A program made the translations under genes and the position numbers. DNA of 22,754 nucleotides, taken from CAUZIR01 sp034421295 (GTDB taxonomy: Bacteria; Chloroflexota; Dehalococcoidia; Lucifugimonadales; UBA2962). Position 1 is the first letter of the stretch. Every line of letters begins with the position of its first letter. A model generated the notes under the pieces. It saw only the letters and a list, made by a program, of their open reading frames with translations, did not search any database and was not told the DNA's origin. This document shows positions 1 to 5,541 of this stretch, piece after piece. Location: positions 1-22,754 of the forward strand of contig DAOUKM010000011.1 of NCBI GenBank assembly GCA_034421295.1. Reading direction: 5' to 3'.

Positions 1-78
1 TACGGCCCGTGCCCATTCCCTGATCTCGCCGGGGTCGTTGCCGATCTCGAGCTGGGGGAATACAGCCCCGATCTTCAC
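1..78 (-). CDS. Luciferase-like (LLM class) oxidoreductase, N-terminal fragment
   Basis: Only the first 26 codons are present and the gene runs off the left edge. The start is taken as GTG at 78-76. The predicted N-terminus MKIGAVFPQLEIGNDP, followed by a helix of the IREWARAV type, closely resembles the opening beta-strand and first helix of bacterial luciferase-like monooxygenases, especially the F420-dependent class found in actinobacteria and Chloroflexota. Those enzymes are TIM barrels that use reduced F420 or FMN. The gene begins 25 bases after the amidohydrolase stop on the same strand, so the two are probably co-transcribed. No clear Shine-Dalgarno is visible before the GTG, and the frame stays open upstream, so the start rests on family resemblance. 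Cofactor and substrate cannot be told from this fragment. Confidence 0.7.
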   Translation of the reverse strand, partial: MKIGAVFPQLEIGNDPGEIREWARAV

Positions 79-103
79 CCGGCCACCGCACAGAGGTGCT
101 CGG

Positions 104-961
104 TCATCTGTAGAAGATCACGCGTTCGGCCGTCTCGCGCATGATCTTTTCGAGGTCCGCATCGGAGAAGAACTCGATCCGGTCCCGGACCAGCGAGATC
201 TGCTCCTCGTAGGTCTCGTCGATGAGGGCAGGCGGTGCGTCACTGGCCCACATTAGGCGGTCGGGCCCGTAAGCATCATAGACGCGCCTTACAAGAGGTA
301 TGAGGTCGCCATGCGTGTGCCTTTGCTGGCCGAGGGCGTAGAAGGCGGAGATCTTGACGTGCACGTTCTCGTGCCTGGCGAGCGAGCAGAGGGCGTCGAC
401 CTCGGTCTCGCGTATCGTGCCGTCGGCTCCTATGCGGCCCAGATGGTCGATTACCACCGTTGGCCTCGGGTGGGCCGCGCACATTCGGTCAATCTCTCCC
501 AGGGCGTCGGCGTTAACCAGGCAGGAGAGGGTCTGGCCGGTCTCGGCAGCGGCCGAGAACATGGCCTCGTAGCCGGGCGTACTGAGCCAGGTGGCCACGA
601 CCGCATCCTCGGGTACGATGCGAAAGCCGGTGATCCCCTTTTCCAGCAGTGATGCCATCTTCTCGCCCACGTCCGCCGACTCCGGGTCCACGTAGCCAAA
701 GGCCCGAAAGGTGTCTGGCCAGCGCTCGATGGTGTCGATCATGAACTGGTTGTCCGTCCCGTAGAAGGACATCTGGACGAGGCCGATGCGGGCTACGTCG
801 TGCGGGCCCGATATGCGTAGCAGCTCTTCGGGAGGAAAGTGCGGCGGATTGGCCTCTACCTTCTCCACGTCCGTGCCCCCTGGTACCGGGTAGCGGTCCC
901 TCCTCGGGTAGGCGGCTGTGTCTTGGGTCCATATGTGGACGTGTGCGTCTATCCAAGCCAT
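104..961 (-). CDS. Amidohydrolase family 2 (TIM-barrel metal-dependent hydrolase)
   Basis: This 285-residue protein has the layout of amidohydrolase-2 enzymes (PF04909, the COG3618 group). It has an N-terminal metal-binding HVH motif (His7, His9), a central VIDHLG motif with His173, and a late MWASD motif with Asp241, the usual acidic metal ligand or base. Length is normal for the family and no signal peptide is seen, so it should be cytoplasmic. Relatives hydrolyse lactones, cyclic amides or carboxylated aromatics (2-pyrone-4,6-dicarboxylate lactonase is one); the substrate here is not predictable. ATG at 961 follows a GGAGG at 968-972 with a 6-base spacer, which fixes the start. The gene precedes a luciferase-like oxidoreductase, suggesting a two-gene catabolic unit. 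It is divergent from the solute-binding protein at 1284, with about 320 bases between. Confidence 0.88.
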   Translation of the reverse strand: MAWIDAHVHIWTQDTAAYPRRDRYPVPGGTDVEKVEANPPHFPPEELLRISGPHDVARIGLVQMSFYGTDNQFMIDTIERWPDTFRAFGYVDPESADVGEKMASLLEKGITGFRIVPEDAVVATWLSTPGYEAMFSAAAETGQTLSCLVNADALGEIDRMCAAHPRPTVVIDHLGRIGADGTIRETEVDALCSLARHENVHVKISAFYALGQQRHTHGDLIPLVRRVYDAYGPDRLMWASDAPPALIDETYEEQISLVRDRIEFFSDADLEKIMRETAERVIFYR

Positions 962-967
962 TTACGA

Positions 968-972
968 CCTCC
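968..972 (-). promoter_or_regulatory. Shine-Dalgarno of the amidohydrolase
   Basis: GGAGG on the minus strand lies six bases before the ATG at 961 and supports that start. Confidence 0.7.
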
Positions 973-1131
973 GGGCGACCCATAGCTTCCGAAACGAACG
1001 GTGGTGCCGGCCGACTGGATTGTACAGGCCTTCTGATCTGCCTGAGGCGTGCCTGAACGCTCCGTCCGTCGCGCGTAAGGGCTAAGGCCGTCGTTCGACG
1101 TGCCGATCCCTGTCCACCCGGCAATTCGTCC

Positions 1132-1160
1132 TTGACTTGACATGACTGATCTTGTAAGGT
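1132..1160 (+). promoter_or_regulatory. Putative sigma70-type promoter of the first solute-binding gene
   Basis: TTGACT at 1132-1137 and TAAGGT at 1155-1160 are 17 bases apart. The -10 match is weak (TAnnnT only), but the two paralogous genes at 5542 and 7604 have the same arrangement of TTGACA, 17 bases and TAnnnT about 100 bases before their start codons. The predicted leader is about 117 bases. A second TTGACA at 1137-1142 overlaps the first but has no good -10 partner. The rest of 962-1283 holds nothing else that I recognise. Confidence 0.45.
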
Positions 1161-1283
1161 GCCGGCCAATTCTCGCGCGTTTTGAGGGGGACGTGTTCCA
1201 TGTGTCCTGATGATCGCGCATCGTCTATGCTGCTCGCCAAAAATGGCGACATGCTAGGAATAGTAAGCAGTGGGAGGTTCACA

Positions 1284-3113
1284 ATGCGAAGGTTAGGCTT
1301 AGGCTTCATCCTCGCCGCCCTTTCCGCCGTGATCTTCGCGGCCTGTGCAAGCGATCCCGAGATCGTTGAGGTCGAGAAGGTCGTCGAGGTGGTGAAGGAA
1401 GTCCAGGTCCCCGTCGAAGTCGAGGTCCCGGTCGAGGTCGAGAGGAAGGAGATCGTCGAGGTCGAGAAGGTGGTGACGGTGGAGATTGAGACGGTCAGGG
1501 AAGAGGTGGTCGAGGTCGAGGTGGTCAAGGAGGTCGAGGTCGAGAGGGTCGAGATCCAGACCAAGCTTGAGGTCGCCACTCCCACACCGCCGCCCGCTGG
1601 TACACCCCGGTTTGGCGGTACCCTCCGAATTGTCTCCCAGGCCAGCATCGCGACGCTGGATTCGGTCTGGTCCCCCTTCTACGTGGTCGTGGCAGTGGGC
1701 CAGCATCTGTATGAGACCCCGCTCGGCTGGAGCTCCGAGCTGACCCCGGGCCCGAGGATGGTTGACACGTGGTCTGTCAGCGATGACGAGAGGGTCTACA
1801 CCTTCACGCTGCGCGATGGGATGACCTTCCACGATGGGCAGGCCGTCACATCGGCCGACGTGGTTGCTTCGCTGAAGCGCTGGCTGCCGGGCGGCTCCGC
1901 TCGTGCGACGCTCATGCGCGACTTCACGGCTGAAGAGCCCTTCGTAGCCGTCGACGATCTCACCTTTGAGATCCGGATGAACCAGCCCTACGGAGGTGTC
2001 ATTGCATCGGTCTCGCCCCCGCACTGGGGTCCGTTCGTGATGCCCGAGCGCATCGCGGGCACGACCGCGGTCACCGAGGGAGCGAACGAGTACATAGGGT
2101 CTTCGCCCTACAGGCTGGTCCGCTGGGACCAGGGCTACCAGGTGGTGCTGGAGCGCCACGAGGGCTATAAGGCCCGCAGCGAGCCCGCCGACCACATGAT
2201 TGGCGCCTCCGTCTCCTACCTGGACAAGCTGATCTGGCTTGAGGTTCCGGACGAGGAGACGAAGATAGCCGGACTGCAGACCGGTGAGTGGGACGTGGTC
2301 GACGGAGCGGCGTTCGACTTCTTCCAGCCGCTGACCGACGACCCCAGCATAATCGTTCCCCTCTACAAGCCCGGCCACAGGTCGGCCATGAACATCAGCC
2401 CGAACAACCCGCCGTTCGGCAACGAGAGCCTGGTGCTCACCGAAGCCCAGCTCAACGCCCGCAAGGCGGTCCAGGCGACGATCGACATCGAGGCGGTCAT
2501 GCACTCGCTCGGCGATTCGAACCTGTGGACGCTGTGCCCGGCGATCTACTACTGCGGCACGCCGCTGGAGACGTTCGAGGCCGAGGAGTTCTACCACCAG
2601 GCCAACCCGGACCTTGGCAGGCAGCTGCTTGCGGCCTCCGACTATGACGGTGAGACCGTGGTGCTGCTCAACCCGACGGACTACGGCACCATCACCCCCA
2701 CCGGCGTGGTGCTCAAGGCTCAGATGGAGGACATCGGTCTCAACGTGGAGATGCCGGCCCTTGACTGGGCGACAATCGTGGGTCGATTCGCCCAGACCGA
2801 CACCTACCACATGTTCACCGACTGGTACGTGCACTGGTGCTGCGACGATCCGATCGCATGGCCCAACCGCGACGGCGTGCCCGGCAGGCATCCCGTCAAC
2901 GAGGAGGGCGTCGAGCTGAGGGTGGCATACGCCCAGGCCACCACCCAGCAGGAGAGGTTCGCCTTGGTGGAGTTGATCCAGAGGAACATGTACGAAGAGG
3001 TCATCAGCATCCTCCTCGGTCAGTTCTTCAGCATCTACCCGCACACTGCCGATCTCAAGAACTTCGAGGTCAAGGCGATCCCGTTCTACGTGAACACCTG
3101 GCTGGAGCGCTAG
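1284..3113 (+). CDS. Family-5 extracellular solute-binding lipoprotein (divergent paralog 1)
   Basis: This 609-residue protein is an ABC-importer binding component of the peptide/nickel/opine class (SBP_bac_5, PF00496). The start is ATG 1284, with GGGAGG at 1272-1277. It is followed directly by a lipoprotein signal MRRLGLGFILAALSAVIFAAC with the lipidated cysteine at 21. The frame stays open upstream to 1182, but that would bury the signal peptide. Residues ~26-95 form a Val/Glu/Lys-rich stalk, then a TPTPP linker leads into the binding fold (FGGTLRIV). Shared with the two downstream paralogs are PDEETKIAGL, GEWDVVDGAAFDFF, MPALDWAT and a C-terminal PFYVNTWLER. Two cysteine pairs (CPAIYYC and HWCC) are also kept and could form disulfides outside the cell. 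No permease or ATPase gene is adjacent, so the ligand is unknown. Confidence 0.9.
   Translation: MRRLGLGFILAALSAVIFAACASDPEIVEVEKVVEVVKEVQVPVEVEVPVEVERKEIVEVEKVVTVEIETVREEVVEVEVVKEVEVERVEIQTKLEVATPTPPPAGTPRFGGTLRIVSQASIATLDSVWSPFYVVVAVGQHLYETPLGWSSELTPGPRMVDTWSVSDDERVYTFTLRDGMTFHDGQAVTSADVVASLKRWLPGGSARATLMRDFTAEEPFVAVDDLTFEIRMNQPYGGVIASVSPPHWGPFVMPERIAGTTAVTEGANEYIGSSPYRLVRWDQGYQVVLERHEGYKARSEPADHMIGASVSYLDKLIWLEVPDEETKIAGLQTGEWDVVDGAAFDFFQPLTDDPSIIVPLYKPGHRSAMNISPNNPPFGNESLVLTEAQLNARKAVQATIDIEAVMHSLGDSNLWTLCPAIYYCGTPLETFEAEEFYHQANPDLGRQLLAASDYDGETVVLLNPTDYGTITPTGVVLKAQMEDIGLNVEMPALDWATIVGRFAQTDTYHMFTDWYVHWCCDDPIAWPNRDGVPGRHPVNEEGVELRVAYAQATTQQERFALVELIQRNMYEEVISILLGQFFSIYPHTADLKNFEVKAIPFYVNTWLER
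1359..1577 (+). repeat. Coding repeat: Val/Glu/Lys stalk of solute-binding protein 1
   Basis: Short GTCGAGGTCGAG-type units are reiterated here and encode alternating hydrophobic and acidic or basic residues. The stretch lies between the lipidated cysteine and the globular domain and probably acts as an extended spacer. The repeats are irregular compared with those at 5620 and 7682. Confidence 0.8.
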
Positions 3114-3135
3114 GAAACGTAATCGGCTGAAGTTA

Positions 3136-3167
3136 GGGCCCCGGGCACCAGCCCGGGGCCCTTTTTT
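3136..3167 (+). terminator. Intrinsic terminator after solute-binding gene 1
   Basis: A perfect 11-base-pair stem (GGGCCCCGGGC at 3136-3146 with GCCCGGGGCCC at 3151-3161) closes a four-base loop and is followed by six T residues at 3162-3167. It sits 22 bases after the stop codon. Confidence 0.93.
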
Positions 3168-3404
3168 GTGCCCGGTGTGAGCCGGGGAAACGTCCGTCCT
3201 GTCGCTTGAGAGGGTTGATGCTGGCACATCTTCCCGCGGGGCCGATGTCGAAGTCCGACTCAAGTGACCTGCTGGGTCCTGAGACCTGATCATCGAACCG
3301 CCGAGGATAGCGCCTCATATGGTCATGGGGGTTTCGCGCGGGAAACGGGAGGCCGGACAGACATCTATCTGTCTCCCCTAGGGGTTGGGACGCGAGACCG
3401 TGCC
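3168..3404. other. Non-coding stretch with inverted repeats, no gene recognised
   Basis: I see no credible gene here. Visible structures are a GACAGA/TCTGTC hairpin (3356-3373), the palindrome CCCCTAGGGG (3375-3384), and the left arm of an 8-base-pair inverted repeat, CGAGACCG at 3393-3400, whose partner CGGTCTCG is at 3423-3430. A smaller GGGA/TCCC hairpin nests inside the last one. Whether this is a transcribed RNA or a decayed remnant is unknown. Confidence 0.5.
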
Positions 3405-3694
3405 GGGAGCCATTCCCATGGGCGGTCTCGGTGAACCTTGTGGGGCCTTTGCGATGTGCCGTCCCGTCCGGCCACGGTGGCTAAGCGGACCGCCGCACAA
3501 GCCCGAGGGGCTCCGAGCTAGGGGACGCGGACTGCGTAACTAGGCGGAGCGGCCGTCACAGCCGCGGCGGCGAGGGGCCGGTTGATGTTCGCGCCGAACC
3601 GAAGGCGTCCCACGGAGTTTGAGCCGGTGAAGGGCCACGCACCTCCGTGGCCAGCCTCCCACTGTGGCCGGAGGCACGCCGTCCCCGCCGAATT
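3405..3694. repeat. Degenerate tandem repeat, unit 1 (~285 bp)
   Basis: This unit matches the following unit at a spacing of 280-285 bases. Matching landmarks are CCATTCC (3410 and 3695), GAGCTAGG (3515 and 3798), CCCACGGA (3609 and 3889) and GGCCAGCCTCCCACTG (3649 and 3930). The right part, from about 3515, aligns well; the left part aligns only with gaps. The unit holds a perfect 7-base-pair hairpin at 3633-3652 (GGCCACG, six-base loop, CGTGGCC). Short open frames here do not keep a common protein sequence between units, so I treat it as non-coding. Confidence 0.7.
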
Positions 3695-3975
3695 CCATTC
3701 CTCCGGGCTGAGGCTGTGAACTCTGTCGGGTATGTGAGAGAGCCGCGCCCTCCGGTCCGGTGGCGCATCTGGCGGCTGCCCGGGCCTCAGGGTCTGCGAG
3801 CTAGGAGGCTTGGACTGTCGGAATGGGTAGGGCAGCAGCTACAGCCTGGGAGGCAGCCAGCCGGTGGTTCGTTCGGGTCCGCCTGAGGCCCACGGAATTT
3901 GAGATAGCAAAAGAGGCCCGCACCTCTGCGGCCAGCCTCCCACTGCGGTCGGCGGTGCGCCGCCGCCGGCTAGCG
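3695..3975. repeat. Degenerate tandem repeat, unit 2 (~280 bp)
   Basis: Second copy of the element starting at 3405. It runs up to, and slightly into, the 3' end of the Kelch lipoprotein gene. The hairpin seen in unit 1 is kept at 3915-3933 with changed bases that still pair (GGCC plus GCA against TGC plus GGCC), with one bulged base. Such compensating change hints that the fold matters. On the minus strand this copy of the hairpin is followed by TTTT and can serve as a terminator. Confidence 0.7.
3909..3933 (-). terminator. Probable intrinsic terminator of the Kelch lipoprotein gene
   Basis: Read on the minus strand, a GC-rich hairpin (arms 3933-3927 and 3922-3915, loop GAGG, one bulge) is followed by TC and then TTTT at 3912-3909. 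It lies about 37 bases after the stop at 3970. The stem is shorter than that of the solute-binding gene terminators and the T-run is only four, so it may be moderately efficient. It falls inside repeat unit 2. Confidence 0.6.
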
Positions 3976-5205
3976 TCTCCCTTCGTGTCCGACTGTCTCA
4001 CCTCCGACGGTGGCCCATATGTCGGTTTCGGGATCATAGATCTCTACCGAGTCGGACCGCCCGCCGAACTGGCCGCCATCAAAGCCGCCGGTCACCATGA
4101 CCGTGCCATCGTCCAGCAGCGCCGCGGTGTGAAGGTTGCGCGCCAGATTGAGATTGCCTGCCTCAACCCATGTTCCGGTCGCGACGTCGAACTTCTCTGC
4201 CAGCGTGAACTCGCCCAGCCCTCCGGCGATCAGCACGAACTCGTCGCCGATAAGGGTCGCCGTGTGGTCGGCCCTGGGATGCTGCAGCGTGCCGGCCGAG
4301 GTCCAGGTGTCGGTCTGTGGATCGTAAACCTCGGCCGATGCGATGGGCTCTTTGTCCGTCCCGTAGCCGCCGACGACCAGCACCCTGCCGTCCGGCAACA
4401 GGGTCGAAGTGTGAGACCTGCGGGCGGTGAGCAGGCTGGCGGCCGTCGACCAGCTGTCGCTCGACGGATCGAATATGTCCACCTCGTCCACCGCCTGAAT
4501 ACCGGCCCGTTTGCCGCCGCTCACGAGGACGCGGCCATCCGCCATGCGTGTGGCCCTCAGCCATGCCCGTTTGCCGGACATAGTGCCGCCATCGGTCCAT
4601 GTGTCGGCCGCCGGGTCGTACAGCTCGGAAGTATCTAGATAGGTGGCTATCTTGCCGCCAACGACCAGCATTCTGCCGTCATCCAGCAGCGCCATGTGGT
4701 GGTGGACTCGGGCTCCGATCATTTGCGCCGTAACCGTCCATGAGCCCGATGCCGGGTCGAATATCTCGGTGGAGAACAGGTATGAAATCGGTCCACGCCC
4801 ACCGGTTACCAGTACCCGGCCGTCGCCGAGCAGCGCGGCCTCGTGGTGTTCGCGTCCCTTGCTCATCGGGGCGGTCGAAATCCAGTCACCCATCTCGGGA
4901 TCAAAGATCTCGGCAGTTCCTATGGGCGGTCCGGGCATCGACATCGTTCCCGGACCCTTGCTCCCGGCGACCAGCACCCTGCCGTCATTCAGCTTGGTGG
5001 CGGTGTGGTACACGCGAGGCTCGGTGAGCCTGCCCGCGGTCTTCGCTTCCAGCTTGGCCAGCTCGTCTTCGGCCGACTTGGACCCGGGGGCCTGCACGAG
5101 CACCTGTGGCGATTCGGTATCTTCGCCACCTCCGCCGCACCCTACCGCCGCTAGGGCAAGAGCGAAAGACAACGTCATCAAGATGCCAGCAGCGAATTTC
5201 GTCAT
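3970..5205 (-). CDS. Kelch-repeat lipoprotein
   Basis: This 411-residue exported protein has a signal peptide MTKFAAGILMTLSFALALAAVGC, with the lipidated cysteine at 23, followed by a glycine-rich linker and then six or seven Kelch-type blades. Each blade carries the DGRVLV(A/T/V)GG strand motif, then an (A/S)E(I/V)(F/Y)DP and W pattern. Kelch blades fold into a beta-propeller that binds proteins or glycans, or in some families carries galactose-oxidase-like activity. No catalytic copper ligands are recognisable, so a binding or scaffold role is more likely. ATG 5205 is preferred over an in-frame ATG at 5217, because the GGAGG at 5211-5215 lies five bases before it and the signal peptide then starts properly. 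The gene stands alone on the minus strand with its own promoter and probable terminator. Confidence 0.88.
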   Translation of the reverse strand: MTKFAAGILMTLSFALALAAVGCGGGGEDTESPQVLVQAPGSKSAEDELAKLEAKTAGRLTEPRVYHTATKLNDGRVLVAGSKGPGTMSMPGPPIGTAEIFDPEMGDWISTAPMSKGREHHEAALLGDGRVLVTGGRGPISYLFSTEIFDPASGSWTVTAQMIGARVHHHMALLDDGRMLVVGGKIATYLDTSELYDPAADTWTDGGTMSGKRAWLRATRMADGRVLVSGGKRAGIQAVDEVDIFDPSSDSWSTAASLLTARRSHTSTLLPDGRVLVVGGYGTDKEPIASAEVYDPQTDTWTSAGTLQHPRADHTATLIGDEFVLIAGGLGEFTLAEKFDVATGTWVEAGNLNLARNLHTAALLDDGTVMVTGGFDGGQFGGRSDSVEIYDPETDIWATVGGETVGHEGRR

Positions 5206-5210
5206 CGGGA

Positions 5211-5215
5211 CCTCC
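5211..5215 (-). promoter_or_regulatory. Shine-Dalgarno that decides the Kelch lipoprotein start
   Basis: GGAGG on the minus strand with a five-base spacer to ATG 5205. The alternative ATG at 5217 would place this element inside the coding sequence. Confidence 0.7.
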
Positions 5216-5311
5216 ATCGTTCTGTGTGCCAGGGGGGATCAGAACGACGCCGCGGAGCGCTTTACGCCCTCCTGATTCATCGAGGCGGTGGGACCGCCGT
5301 GGGTGGGCGGG

Positions 5312-5341
5312 ATTCTAGCAAGCGGCCCCGTACACAGTCAA
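5312..5341 (-). promoter_or_regulatory. Strong candidate promoter of the Kelch lipoprotein gene
   Basis: On the minus strand TTGACT (5341-5336) and TAGAAT (5317-5312) are 18 bases apart, five of six matches in each hexamer. Predicted transcription would begin near 5305, giving a leader of about 100 bases. The -35 is part of the near-palindrome GTCAACTTGAC (5337-5347), whose other half offers a plus-strand TTGACA without a good -10. The remaining bases between the two divergent genes (5206-5541) hold only this promoter and the plus-strand one at 5411. Confidence 0.7.
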
Positions 5342-5410
5342 CTTGACATAAGGCTCGGCGACCGCGTGGCCTAGCGGGCGGTATACCGGCATGCATCGGG
5401 CTGCAAGGGG

Positions 5411-5439
5411 TTGACAACGTTTGGGTCGGCATGTATCGT
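5411..5439 (+). promoter_or_regulatory. Candidate promoter of solute-binding gene 2
   Basis: TTGACA at 5411-5416, 17 bases, then TATCGT at 5434-5439. The surrounding block matches the one before gene 3 at 7468 in many positions (TTGACAACG, TGGG, GTAnCnTACGC), although the rest of the two leaders differ. Predicted leader is about 95 bases. Confidence 0.65.
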
Positions 5440-5541
5440 ACGCCGGTCTTGGCACAGGTCGTGCCATCGTAGCCGCGTGTTTTGGCCCCTGCGGGGCGTG
5501 CCACGGGCTGCGGTGATAGAGCGGTTTAGACGGAGGAAGAT

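Noticed and set aside
1019..1024. TACAAT on the minus strand as a -10 for the amidohydrolase
   Set aside because: No acceptable -35 hexamer at 16-18 bases; too weak to list.
1182..1283. N-terminal extension of solute-binding protein 1 to an upstream start
   Set aside because: It would place 34 polar residues before the lipoprotein signal; ATG 1284 has a good Shine-Dalgarno.
1359..1577. CRISPR-like or satellite-like short repeats in the stalk regions
   Set aside because: Units are in frame, code for protein, vary in length and have no spacers.
1299..3293. 664-codon open frame on the minus strand across solute-binding gene 1
   Set aside because: Arg/His/Leu-rich translation with no family features, fully antisense to a clear lipoprotein gene with signal peptide and terminator; long antisense frames are expected at this GC content.
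3865..3885. GTTCG-containing stretch resembling a tRNA T-arm
   Set aside because: No acceptor stem, anticodon arm or CCA end can be built around it.
3556..4037. Two small minus-strand frames (70 and 78 codons) in the tandem repeats that share an SGRLAxEVR stretch
   Set aside because: The shared residues come from the conserved hairpin DNA; the rest does not align as protein and no ribosome-binding site is seen.
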